Source of the DNA: Phoronis australis
Taxonomy: Eukaryota; Phoronida; Phoronidae
DNA: 64,000 bases
Assembly: GCA_002633005.1 (NCBI GenBank)
Contig: NMRA01000334.1
Span: 368,300-432,299 of the forward strand
Direction of reading: 5' to 3'
Position 1 is the first letter of the stretch; the number at the start of each line of letters is the position of its first letter. This document shows, piece by piece, positions 10,201 through 22,337 of this stretch. The translations under genes and the position numbers were made by a program. The notes under the pieces are model-generated. The model searched no databases and was not told the origin of the DNA. It saw only the letters and a program-made list of their open reading frames with translations.

Positions 10201-12839
10201 GGCGACACACAACAGTTTTTGTTGATGCTAAAAAGACAAAAATTTTGAAAGCTCCAAGAGTCTGTTCCGCAGGGTGTACAAAACCCAAAGACTTGAGAAA
10301 CTTTGCATACAGTCTATTGAACTTATCTCAACACTGAAGTCAAATTTTCTACCTTTTATGACTACCGTTAGTTCAGCTGGCTACTTAAATCGAACAAGTG
10401 ACCAAATCATCAGTTTCATCCTAAATCTACCATTTGCAGGCGATTACTACGAAGCGAGAGGCAACGATTTCAGACTGCCAAAACCCTAGATTACAGAAAC
10501 AAGTGAAAAGTGGGTTGCCACAAGCCAGATTTTTTACAAACACAAAGTGTCTGAAGGCTACCTGAATTTCGAGCTGAATTTGAAATTTTCCTCTTGCGAA
10601 CACCGAAGTTTTAGAAGAGCCACAACTGGGCACAAATGAGTCAAGGGGTCAACAACTGGCATTGTTTCACTCAGAACAGACACAAAAATCAAGCGTCATT
10701 CGCAGCACTCACGTGCAGCGCAAAACTCAAAATGTCCAGCTAATCCAGCCTCACTAAAAGGCAAAGACTTCGAGGGATTGCGTGAGATATTACCGTGTAT
10801 TTTAAATGAGAGCACGTGACTTTGGTTAGATTTTAGCTAGGTCCTAGGGTAGATCCTAGCGTTATTGAAAGCACGCCAGCATTCTTCATTCAACCTTGAT
10901 TCAAAAACTAGCGCACTATAACGTCGGTTTTCGTTGGGTACCAGCTGGCAATTATTAACCAGGAAGTTGGCACGCACATACTTTACAATATACAAACATC
11001 TGGCAAACCGAAAGTCGAATCCCTTTTATGAGATAACTTTTTAAATTACGAAATTATCAACAAATTACGCTGCAACCGATTCGATAAAAATAAACACGAC
11101 TTAACTGTTGCTGGTTTAGACAGATATGGTCAAATGAAATCACTCGCCGAAAATCGAATCTACACATTAGACAGTAATGGCATAGCTAAAGTTATAGATA
11201 TCAGCAATAGTTGCTAATTGTCTCAAAGCTCAAACTCTCACCCTGTTCATGTAACAGCAGTTGTTATCCTTGACAGATGCACATCAGTGTGTTACACACT
11301 CAGACTGCACCTTTACATGTACTGCTTAACTAAATCAGAATTCGTAGCTTTTCCTTCAGGTTTTATTAGAATACAGATCCTTGGTGCGAGTGAAAGATCA
11401 AAATAATCAATAATGGAAATCATTGTGGTTTGTTCATCATAATATTAAGAACTTCCCGCTGCGGCACCGTTCGAATTGATGAAGAATGGCAACGTGACGG
11501 TTATAGGGCCCTAAGCTATCAGAAGATTGCAAGGCATTTCTAATTTGAGCTGCCCCAATTTCTATCCCTACCCTGGTGTACACGGTATTTATTCCTCAGG
11601 GGCATCACAATTTTCAACCCTCCTGCGGGTCGCCACAAAACGGGGACCCTGATATATTAGGAAGAGCTTGTGTATTTTTATAGCTTCAAGTTTCCCCTTG
11701 CAAGTGAATGTAACCTGCCATTGTGCAGAATTTGTAAAACGGCAAGTCATGCGACTTTCCAAGTGGAGAATGGGTGACTGAAGTTTGTGAGTGGACCAAA
11801 AACACTCACCTTCAAGAGCACCCGGAAAATCTCGAATAGTTTCGTAGCCTAATATTTCCGAAAAGAGAAGAACGCTACATGTACGTGGGCTGGTACAAAG
11901 ACCATTTAGCCTATTTCTCAAAACTGAAAGTCACTTGATTTGACATATGTTACATACATGTAAGTCCGTACAAAAGCACAGACAATGTTCACCTTCTAGG
12001 GGAAATCTGAAGCAAATTACGGTTAACCGTTCGTAGTGATTCATTACGCTTAAAAAAGTGCCGAGAGGTCCCATGTTGTCAAAACAGAGTGTATAGCTTA
12101 CCGAAGTTTCAAAAGATTAATATACTTTGACAGAAAGTCTCGGATGCAAACCCAGGGGAGACAGAAATCTTTTCAAACTTAACCGTTAGGTCACGTGATG
12201 TGACCAGCATATGGCGTGTATGAAGACTAATAAGTATTACACATACCCCACTGAACGCACTGATTGATAACAACATAACAATTGTATGCATGTTTATGCA
12301 TTTTAAAGTTCCACCAAGATTTCTTCTATTAACTCTGTTTGGATTTCTGTAATCGATCGGTGGTCTCGATAGCTCTGTGTACTAGATCGTCTTCCCGCGG
12401 TTAGCATAAAGTCCCATTGTGCGTTAGCTGACCGTGTACATGGATATGAAAAATGAAATAATTGATTCGCTGAGCCAACGTTCGGTACAGAGACCTGTAC
12501 AGATGGTGTATACGGAACGTGCCACACTTACGCCAAGACCCTATGGAATAGATTCCATACAAAGTGGTTGGAATTTGGTTTGAATTCTGTAGGTACAACT
12601 TTGCAACAAAAAAATACTGAAGAGTTTCTAACACTAATGAGACTTGCTGTGTGCAAAGGAATGCACACCGAAGAGCTTTTTATGATTTAATTGACTGTAA
12701 GTTTGGACTTCGTATAATAATGTTACACTGCACATGTATAGAAGTGGGTGAACTTCTATAATAGGAGGCAAACGAAATGATCCCTTATGTGCTTACTGGC
12801 AAAAGGTTGCGTTTCCATATGTTGCTGGCTATACATATA
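10201..12839. other. Non-coding apart from one MITE fragment
   Basis: Apart from the element at 10751-10876 nothing could be assigned. An open frame on the minus strand (11589-11921, 110 codons) shows no motif, helix or splice support. Confidence 0.4.
10751..10876 (-). mobile_element. GTTCAGTAACGCTAGG-family MITE, copy 3 (one end degraded)
   Basis: CACTAAAAGGCAAAGACTTC, GATTGCGTGAGATATTACCG, GAGAGCACGTGAC, TTTTAGCTAGGTCCTAGG and CTAGCGTTATTGAA match the inverted copy at 5945 in order. The outer CTCCCGTTCAGT end is missing. Confidence 0.7.
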
Positions 12840-12921
12840 GATTATTGCATGGCGAAGTCGTTATCCCCCGTTATCTGGATTTTGGAGAATTGTCGCCCGA
12901 GGGGCGTTATGGGTTATTACA
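12840..12921 (+). mobile_element. GCGAAGTCGTTAT-family repeat fragment, copy 1
   Basis: GATTATTGCATGGCGAAGTC, GTTATCCCCCGTTATCTGG, GGATTTTGGAGAATTGTCGC and GAGGGGCGTTA match 23149-23235 in order. Confidence 0.7.
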
Positions 12922-14964
12922 CGGTTGTATCTGCCACTTGACGCTAATATTGTGGTATAAAAAAGGGTACGGGTGGTCGGTATCCCAAGTTCACTGTGAC
13001 ACAGGCTGTCAAAATATATGAGCCAAATACCTCGTCCTGCTCTAGTTTTTTGGCATCTTGCTACAGACTAGTTTAGATTCACTTCATGGCGTGTGTACAC
13101 AAGTATAGTGTGAGAGAGATATTTTGAAAAGATCGAGATTAGCTCCATTGGCCGTGATTAATTCAGTTACGCATGTTTTGCTACTCAGTACCACTGGTTA
13201 CACTGTACTATTGACGTTTTTTAAGTCTAATCATCTTCTTCAAAATATTTTGACAAAATCGAAAAGCCACCACAATGTACATTGTATCGCAGTATACAAT
13301 AAAAACGATCTGGAAATGTTCAATATTTGTTGCTGGTAGTGCATTCTTAGACTCTTTTGCTCTGAAAAACGGGAGCTTGGTGAAAACAGAGCGATTTATA
13401 AATAGCTGTAAAGCCAGTGATATTCTTTCACTGTAGGTCGCCATGTTGGTGAACTAGCTTGACCTATAACAGAACTAGCCAATAAAATGCTTTGCTTCTT
13501 AAAACTGGCACGGCCTATAAATTTTCAGTCATATGGGAAAATGTACTGTGGTAAACCCCACTCAAGCTAGAGCGTCTCTGCTAGAGAAAAGGCAGCTAGC
13601 TTACAGTTAGCTGCTACTTGAGTGACAACATGACGCCAATCGAATGTCAGGCAACCGTCAATCACAAGTTACCTTGATTGGCGAGAGCAGTGGCGAAATC
13701 AAGGATCTCGCGTGACCAACCACAGATTCCATCCACGCTGGATGGAAGGCAGCGAAAGTCCAGAGAGTATATGAGAGGTATGCTCTAAAAAGATGAAGAT
13801 AATCTATCGTGATTATGGCTTGGTCTACACCAGTCCATGATTTTGTCCATCATACAGAATATTTAGTTAGGTGGAGTAACCAAACCAATCCACGTTTGTT
13901 TCCCGACGACAGTGTAACACCTATTCCAATTAGTAGATTTCAAATGCATCAATAAGATCGCTAAAAGTTAGTTATTATCATAACACAATTTTTTTCTTTG
14001 TGACGACTTCGTGTGCCTAACTCTGAACGAGTTCAAAGTGGCGATCATTTTAGTAAAAATCCATTAATTTACAAAATCAGTTACGTTTTCAAAAAAATCC
14101 TCTGCAAGTAAGAAATTCGTACCAATTCTTATTGTCAGTTAGCCCCCTACAAGTCAAAAAAATCTTGTTGGACATGCATAGCGCGTGCGCACTAACGTGG
14201 TAAGGAACTCAATTGGTACCCGACAATAAAAGAAATGCAGATTTCTCTTAAAATAGCCAGTGAATGGTGAAAACAAGGCTTGGTAATACATTTATGCCAT
14301 TACTGCGTGAATGCTGGGGAGTTGTTTCGACACAGAAATGCTCCGATTATTCATGAAGTTATATTTCGTCCATCGGCTATCGGATTCGTTGGTCAACCGA
14401 TGCCAGGATGATTGATAATAGCATTAATTTGCCATTTTCATGACAATAAGGCTTTAATTGGAATAATTCAGACTTGTTTTTCTTTGTATCGAGGGTTAAT
14501 TAACATTATAAATACTGACCCTGGGGTGGACTTCGTAAAAACGTGACCGATTTTTACAAAGACATCGGCATCTTTAATTGCTATCTAAAATTGAGCATAC
14601 ACGTGCAGGTGGTTTTCTGAAAGAAAAAAAGAGTTTGTGAAAATCATGATTATGTTGGAAAGGCATCATTGCATGTACTGTAGCCTTTTGACAATCCACC
14701 GATTCTGGTCGATATCTTTCGAAAACTATTGGTTTTGACATACGCCACTGCACCGTCTGCGTACCTTGAAAACGCAAGTGGAGAATTTGTTTACCCAACG
14801 AAATTATTTTTTAAAGACAGTGGAAAATCGTGAACTCGTGTAATGTTTGAAACACATTCTGCTCTCTATGAAGCTCACGTTTCTGAATCCGGTGCAAGTA
14901 CATCCTTCCCCAACCACACATTGCGCACCAATTTCTTTTGATGCGCCACATAACGTTTTATCCT
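12922..14964. other. No recognisable gene
   Basis: Only a weak imperfect palindrome at 13559-13626 (CACTCAAG...CTTGAGTG) was noted. No exon supported. Confidence 0.4.
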
Positions 14965-15225
14965 CACATGACCTGGAATGTGTTACGACACCACTGGTTA
15001 AATAACACCGAATACTTATTTTTGTATTACATGGGCGAATTACAAGGTAGTACAAAGTAGAAATTCATACGTCCTACATTTTATCGTCTGCAAAACAATG
15101 AAACAACCAAACGCGCGCCGGAATTTCGTGAAGATGACTAGGTTATGATTGACAAATTGGATGTCGCAACTACGTAATCCTAGTCGAAAGCAAACAACTT
15201 TTTAAACGGACCCATCTTTGGCGGC

Positions 15226-16537
15226 GAATAGCTCATTTGCGAGTTTCTCGTTAGTCAATGTGACGTCACCGGAAAAGGGGCAAAACCCGCCATATTGCTC
15301 TTGTTTAGCCCCGAGTCTTTGCTACACACGCTAAATTTTTCTGGAGTTCTTATGGTGAATTTTACGCTTAAAACGTAAACACAACTTAAAAGATGGTAGA
15401 TGGATCGTGGAATAACTGTGAATGGACGCTGAAAATGTGAACTTGTTATGTTGTGCGAAGCTGTGAACGGACTGCGGTAACTCAACCCGGCGTGCGTTCA
15501 GTAGACGCTAGGACCTACGCTAGTACCTAGCTAAAACCTAGTCAAAGTCACGTGTTCTCATTCGAAATACACGGCAATATCTCACGTAATCTCGCGAAGT
15601 CTTGCCTTTTAGCGAGGTCCTAGCGTTACTGAACGGGAGGCAGGCTAGGCCTGAATGCCGCACTGCAGGCATATAGGGGCGATAGTTTATCCCCATAAAA
15701 AGTTACTCACTTCAAAATACAGGAAATAAAATCAAATGAAACATGCATATGTGCACATGGAGTTATAACTAATTAACACATACCCTGACTCTGGATACAA
15801 TTTAGTCTACAAATAACTTGAATCTATCCATGAAAACCTCGCGGTTCCCTCAAGTTTCTCTCACAGGAAGCCATCTTGAGGAAGTTACGTGAAATCACGA
15901 ACAATAAGACCAAGGAACACAAATCTTACAAATTCACTTGATATGTTCTCATGTTATTTTGCAAGTGTCACGCGCCACGTCTCGAGTTTCACTCAGTCTC
16001 GCGCTAGCCTTTGCCTCATACTCACGTGACCAGTTGAACTACTTTGTGGTTATCGCGCGCGCGGTTTAAGTTAACAGTAACCACAATGTGGAGTTGGAAT
16101 TCTTCGACAAAGTCACCTGAATTCCCATAGCTATGCTTCACCAAAGATATGTTTAGAAGCAGAAAGGACCACTGGAGAAAATAAGCGCCTTTTTAGGTGA
16201 TAATTTTAGATATAGAATGTATTTTTGACGTGGTGAAAACTTAATCAGTGAGCGGATTTCGCCTATCGCCCGCTTAAAATACACGAAACAAAATTAGTAC
16301 AAAACGCGATAGAACGTATTGTAGTGCGAATCTGAATTTCATTTGCCACAACAGCAATACTTGTTTGGCATTTTTCGAACTAAACGGCCAAAAAGTGGAA
16401 GAAAATAACAGAATACACTGTGCTAACGTATTGGGCAAATGAGCCAAACGACAAGCTTTTGCCCCACTTCCCGTGACGTCACAATTAAATCTCACGTAAT
16501 CTCGCGTTATTGTTATAAACTCGCAAAAGGACTATTC
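15226..16537. mobile_element. ~1.3 kb inverted-repeat element inserted into copy A
   Basis: Absent from the uninterrupted copy at 22338-23145, where the target reads GGCGGAGAATTCCATG. Its ends are inverted: GAATAG-N4-TTTGCGAGTTT at the left against AAACTCGCAAAA-N3-CTATTC at the right, followed inward by TGTGACGTCACCGGAAAAGG and CTTCCCGTGACGTCACA. Very short or no target duplication is visible. Small open frames inside show no transposase motifs. It carries the MITE at 15492-15642. Confidence 0.75.
15492..15642 (+). mobile_element. GTTCAGTAACGCTAGG-family MITE, copy 4 (best preserved)
   Basis: Starts GTGCGTTCAGTAGACGCTAG and ends CTAGCGTTACTGAACGGGAG, giving GTTCAGT..CGCTAGGACC terminal inverted repeats. 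Interior: GTCACGTGTTCTCATT, ACGGCAATATCTCACGTAAT, CTCGCGAAGTCTTGCC. Nested in the 15226-16537 element. Confidence 0.85.
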
Positions 16538-17053
16538 CATATCCACGTTCATTCAAACGGAGACGAGCCCCAACTCAAGAAACGCAGCGAGACTGAATAG
16601 TTGTACTATCTCTAGTTCAATTCAGTGCTCACGCGGGGAAGCCTTGCCGACTGTTATTTATAAACATATTTTAAGTTTTAATATTACAACTTCAAAGACT
16701 ATTTAACAGATTCTAACATGAATATTTGGTACGAAAGCTGAATGCAATTTGCAATTGTTAAGCTTAAAATAAAACGCTAAACAAAAAGTAACTGAATTAC
16801 ATGTACTTTACATTGAGCGAGCGTGTTTTTACAAAAGTTGCACCATGTGGTTGAAAGCTTTAGACACGTCGAGTTTTTCAGCAAAAGGATCGCTTTTAAG
16901 GTTCACGTGAGAAAACAAATCATTTTAATTAACACTCCTCTTAGGTTCATGACATGGGCAAAACGTCTTGGAAATTTCGTCAAAATCCCTCGGCATGACG
17001 AAATTTCCAATTGTTTTGCCCATGTCATAAACCTGTGACGAGTGTAGTATTCT

Positions 17054-17647
17054 CTATACCATACACTAGGCGTCTAGCACACGCTACATGTACGTGCACG
17101 TTTTAAATGACTGCGGTGTCCGAGCAGATCGAGCCTATGGTCTTACAGTGTAAGTGTAGGTAACTGTTACCTAACACCCGTCCGGTAGACCTATCGGACT
17201 TACAGGCTTGTAATGGTATTCATATACACTGTACATTCCAAGCGGATAATCCGTTACCATTGGGTCACAATACAGGCAAACCCGCATGTTTTGTCACGAG
17301 ACTGAAGAATGGAAATAAATACAGATGTAACAGTGGGTGTGTCGTTAAAGTCACAGAGCAAGTTTTCAATGACAGAGAATCAACGCAGCAACATGTAACT
17401 TCTTTCTTTAATGCAAATGCTACAATACTATGAACAAACTAAATTTACAATCATACACAGTGATACAACAGGGTAAATTGTTGAGCTGAACATGGAGCAC
17501 AAGCATCACTCTTACGCTCGCCCGTTCCACTGTCCATCTCAACCTTTGGACTGGTAAAGTCGGCAAAAGCAATATGTCCACTGACGTAATCGACTGTGAT
17601 CAACCCCTGATATATTCCAGCACATTATATCCTGTCCCGTGACGCTA
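17054..17647. other. No recognisable gene
   Basis: Nothing assignable in this stretch. Confidence 0.4.
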
Positions 17648-17648
17648 C

Positions 17649-17724
17649 ATGGGCGGCGCATCATAAGGGACTGGAAGGGGGGGGGGGCTATAGCTTCCAC
17701 TTATTTCAGTGCTGCGCCGCCCAT
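17649..17724. mobile_element. GGCGGCGC hairpin element, copy 1
   Basis: ATGGGCGGCGCATCA at one end and GTGCTGCGCCGCCCAT at the other, with a GGGGCTATAGCTTCC centre. The whole unit folds into one stem. Confidence 0.75.
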
Positions 17725-17727
17725 ATC

Positions 17728-18825
17728 CTAGTTCCTTTTTTGCTCCCTGACATACAACAGCTCATGAGGCTGATCGACGAGTTTGTCGTATAACAGGAGT
17801 TAGCGTCATTGACATGGAAAAATGTGCTATTGGTGTGTGTTGTGCAAGTTAAGACTGTGTGTGCCAGAGGTAAAGTGAGCCTTGGCGCTAGCACGGTATC
17901 ATATGTGCGTGCGTAAGAGGAAAATACGGTTCGCAAGATTTGAGTGCGCAAGCCCGACGTGCACGCAGGCAGGCCAACGTGGGTTTCACCACTTCACATA
18001 GCTGAAACACGATCTGACGTGTTGTTTAGGCCTACTAACTATGGATTATAAAAGCAGACGGTGATTCATACCTGAACTTACACTAAAGCAAGAAACAAAT
18101 TTCGGAAAAACAATTGATAAAATATTATTCTCCATTAAAACATATTTTTCTTAATGTATATAAGGCTGTAAATTCAGTGAATGGCTTAAATTATGTCTAA
18201 ATCAGTCCCAATTGCTATGGGCAATGGAATTCTAGCTGCAGGCCCATGCCCAGCGTGACTGCCAATGCGGCCTAAATCTGTAATAATAGAGGTCTTCCGT
18301 GTACATGCACCTCAGTCTTTTCCAGTCGTTTTTTGTACCCTTTCGATGGTTCTGAATTGTAAAACTTAAAAAGAACTCTTCTCGTACGCGTTTATTGCTT
18401 CGTGCAGCATTTCATCTGACGTGAACTTCGCATTTACGACACCCTAAGCATGGAGACATTTTTAAATGCATTGGCAACTATTCGTCGAATTCCGATAACC
18501 AAAATGATAACGTACATGTAGACGGTCGTTACGGTGTGGCCCCTGGTGTGCGATGTCAAAACCATCGCGGTACGACTAACTGAATGATATTCTGAGTTAG
18601 CTTTCCGGTACCGGAGTGCTAGACTCTTCGTGAAATAATTAAATATCAAAAAATATGTAATTTGGTTCAAAGTTTTATGCACATAATCTTTAAAAAGAAA
18701 TAAATCGCGGAATGGCGTATAAAATAAACATGTTCATGCACTAAAACTTAGAATTATATATGTATTTTCCTGCTCTTTTTAAATCCTGGCAGAAATAGCA
18801 CGTTCGTTTTCTTTCCAACTTATTC
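17728..18825. other. No recognisable gene
   Basis: Nothing assignable in this stretch. Confidence 0.4.
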
Positions 18826-18893
18826 ATGGGCGGTGCACCATATGGAGCTGGGGGGCTATAGCCCCCACCTTTCTCAATGCTGCGCCACCCATG
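18826..18893. mobile_element. GGCGGCGC hairpin element, copy 2
   Basis: ATGGGCGGTGCACCATA ... GGGGGCTATAGCCCCC ... GCTGCGCCACCCAT: a nearly perfect stem of 68 bp. It is followed after 4 bp by another copy. Confidence 0.8.
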
Positions 18894-18897
18894 GGCT

Positions 18898-18970
18898 ATG
18901 TGCGGTGCACCACAGGGAGGCTGGGGAGCTAAAGCCCACCTCCCACTTTTTTCAGGGCTGCGCCGCCCAT
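18898..18970. mobile_element. GGCGGCGC hairpin element, copy 3
   Basis: ATGTGCGGTGCACCACAG ... GCTGGGGAGCTAAAGCCCAC ... GGCTGCGCCGCCCAT. In direct tandem with copy 2. Confidence 0.8.
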
Positions 18971-21900
18971 GTTATTTACAACACGCATAGCCTGCTAAAC
19001 ATCCCTGACAACCCGCCAATCAACTGGCGTCTATTTGTTCGCTAATTGAAAAGCAAAATGTCGTTAACAATTTCGTTTACCACAATGACGAGGTAAATGA
19101 CCACTTGATGGTGCGACTCTTTTATTCTCAGAACTGCATGACTCTACTTGCAGTACCGGCTGAAATTGGTTGGTTGACTGGATCGATACATTTTAATGAT
19201 CTTTAAAAAGATCATTATATTTGATCTATTAAGTAGCATTTAATCACGCAACTGCTCGAAATTGTTGACGCTTGATTGGGCTTGTAACACGATAAGTCCA
19301 ATTTGATTTTCTTGGTTAGAGATTGACTAATGCTATAGTATTAAACGCTGCAATTTGTCTTAATGAATAACAACTTTGAGCTCAATGGTCTTGGACTTCA
19401 ATGAAAGACCATCAAGGATGACGACATTACAGCCAAATGTTTGGAATCTTGCTATCGTCACTTAAAAATGTGTGTTATATTTCTGGTAGCCACAAAGGCT
19501 GCTTGCAAGCCTAATCGTGAAACCGTCAAATTGCTGAGTGGAAATCAATACTCATTGTCACGGTGCTCTTACGAAGTAGAGGTCCTAAACATTTCAGTGC
19601 ACAGTACCTTATAGAATGTTAAACGTTTTCTCCTCTACGTGTATCTGCAACAGAAGTTATGAGACGATAATAACTTTTGTAGTGATAATAAATTAAAAAT
19701 ACGCTTTTCATAATAAAATAAGAGTGTTGGCGCCAAAGTATTCACAGAAACCTGCATTAATATTATTGAAAGTGAAAATGAGTTATCATCGCACGCTACC
19801 CCCTCCCCCACATTTTGATGTACCCATAGTTCCTTACGTACAAACACGGCTCACGTATCTGTGGACTCTGTTCGTTGACTCAAAACTTATGCCTACATTC
19901 ACACATCACGGTCTACAAACGGTTACGGATCCACGTCTACTAAGGAACAGAGCTCACGGACTTCAAACACCGTCATGGTAGGCTACCCAGTACACGCTTA
20001 TGCGAGGCATTTGGTCACTTACATGTAGCTGCTAACCCGCTTCTTTCGTAAGGTGGCGTGAATTTGTGCACTCAGTGGTATGGGAATTAAAAAAATCGAA
20101 CAGCCAGACTCAACAAAAGGAGCAAACATGACTTATGTTTATTCACACTTAGTTTGAAAAGTAGAACCCAAAACTGAGATCAGACTGAAACAAAATAGGT
20201 CACATGAGTTCAGTGAAATTCCTGGGTTGTTTTTTTTTGTTTACTATGAACATTTTGTGGGAGGCAACGGCTCCTATCTTTTGAGGAAGGGTGCTCTTGA
20301 TTCGCACGACTGCAGTCGGCTGAGGAATTTGATCTGAAATTAATGACATCTTCAACCCACCACCAATTATAAATAATATTTTAATGAGTAATGATTTACA
20401 TTATACATGAATAAACTAGTTCAACTTTTTGACCTCTTAGGCTTATCTCCAATATTTAAATTTTAAATGAGTGATATTCTGATCCTGGCCGCCCGCATAC
20501 TCCTCGCTTTATGTCTCTAGTACCATGAAATAAATAAATTGGACGACCTGATTAGAATATTGCAAACACTGTTTTGTCTTAATGAAACCGTAGACTTACA
20601 GCTACGCCTGAAGTTTGCACATGCGCAAACATGATAAGGCATGCAGAACACCTGAGGTAATTTTGTAGACTTAAGTCAGAGGGGAATCAGTCTCCAGTAT
20701 AAACGTCAGATGACATGGTGTTCGCTTGTATTCCACACATGCACAAATATCGTTAGGCTATGAAAATACCCAAGGTGCTCCGACATTGCAAATGCTAAAT
20801 CGAAAATATCCGAAGAGATCTTACTATGTCTATAAATGATGGCTAACCCTTTTCCTTTGTGTAAGACGTCACTCGCTATCCGCGAAAAACTCAAATGAAT
20901 GATTTCTACCGACGTTTTATTTTGGTAATCGACACAGAAACAATCACCTTGTGTAATTCATTGTGTTCATATCAGCTAGGTGACTTCTCGTCAAGTGCTT
21001 GGGTGTTGCAAGTGCTTGGAAAGTGGACCAACAAGCTAACCGTGTTTACATTTGTGAGTAATTAAAACGATGCAGGAGACTTATTTAAGCACAATGTGCT
21101 GCTATTCAAAATTTGAAAACTCGCTTCTTTCTATGTAGATTTAGCAAACTACTAAAAGTCACACTTACACATTATGGGTGAATAGCTTCACTTATTAGAT
21201 ACCATACACCCCGGCTGTTTACGCACCGGTAACTGAATGCGGTGAGTAATATGAAAACTGTTTTATTATCTGACTCTTATGAGCCGAAGTCCTTTTCGTC
21301 GGGATATCTGATTCCCCTTAACTACTGTACATGTACATTTTATTGAATGTTTGCATTAAAGACGTGGTCTCAAAAAAACGATTTCCGGTTTCACGTATAT
21401 TTTTAAATGTACTGTTTAAAAACAGCGAATCGATATTCCCATTGCAAGGAAAGAAAAGAGCAAGAAAAAGACATAAACAAAACAGGTATTTTCTCTTCAT
21501 GTTCATTCTTTAGTTGCACAGCCCGTCATTTCGGTGATAGTCCATGATGTCAACTGCTTTCAGAGAATCAATGAAGTGGTGGCAATGGGATATCCCTTTG
21601 ATAGCTAACTAAATGACTATTACTTTAACTTGGTCTTAATGCAACAAGCAGTAAATGAAATGTAATAACGACAAACAAACAGCTACAGCGATTCTCTGAA
21701 AACATCATTCTTTGGAATATTGTGATATTATTGCCAGATATTTCGGAATGTATGCTATCCCCATAGTCGCTGGCTCAGTACCCGAGTGTTGTCAAAAATG
21801 CTTAGCATCAATGCCATGGTTTAGTTATGAGATTAAAATGATATCGAGTCGCCTTAACAAGTTATGCACGCTTGTGGACGCAACAACATTTTGCTTATAC

Positions 21901-22337
21901 ACATTTTGGAGCATACTTCGGCAGGTGAAACATTTCAATAAAACGGGGGAATATCTATGTTCTTTAAAAGAAAACAGTGATTGGTTGACTTGCATTTTAT
22001 GTCTGTCACAAGATGGAAGAAAATGACAATTTAAGATAAACTCATTAATTGAAGGGTGGTAATAATGGACAAAAGACATGCAAAACATCAAATTTATGGC
22101 ACGCCTGCATACAAAGGTCACCTGAGCACATACGATGAAGACAAGGCACCCAGCCAATGCAACAAAAACATGCGCAAAATCTAGTAGTGCAATTTTTCAC
22201 TCGTGTGGAATGAACTGGGGTCATTATAGGGACCAATTTACTTAGCTGTAAATTTTTAGCAGCACTTACATGAGCTTACCACTAAGCAATACCGACTCTA
22301 GTTTACAATGAAGCAACCCCTGAGGATGTAATAAATA
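18971..22337. other. No recognisable gene
   Basis: AT-rich non-coding stretch. An open frame at 21712-22026 (+, 104 codons) has several cysteines but no recognisable domain and no splice support. Confidence 0.4.

Larger units (their letters stand above)
14965..17053 (+). mobile_element. ~0.8 kb interspersed repeat, copy A, interrupted by an insertion
   Basis: The flanking parts 14965-15225 and 16537-17053 match, in order, the reverse complement of 22338-23145. Shared landmarks: CACATGACCTGGAATGT, GTATTACATGGGC, TTTTATCG.CTGCAAAACA, ACCAAACGCGCGCC, CCCATCTTTGGCGG, then CCACGTTCATTCAAACGGAG, GACGAGCCCCAA, AAGCTGAATGCAATT, GTAACTGAATTAC, CACGTCGAGT and a terminal palindrome. The right end (16945-17036) is a hairpin of TGACATGGGCAAAAC...GTTTTGCCCATGTCA with GGAAATTTCGTCA arms. 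Homology runs straight across the 1.3 kb insertion. No protein is encoded. Confidence 0.8.

Noticed and set aside
11589-11921. 110-codon minus-strand frame
   Set aside because: No recognisable family features; several small frames of similar size occur throughout.
16488-16506. Sixth copy of the GTTCAGTAACGCTAGG MITE
   Set aside because: Only TCTCACGTAATCTCGCG matches; it lies in the terminal repeat of the 1.3 kb element and lacks the other landmarks.
18833-19045. 70-codon frame across the GGCGGCGC hairpins
   Set aside because: The frame is produced by two tandem hairpin repeats.
21712-22026. Cys-containing 104-codon frame resembling a small extracellular domain
   Set aside because: The cysteine spacing matches no domain I can name, and an overlapping frame of similar length exists on the other strand.
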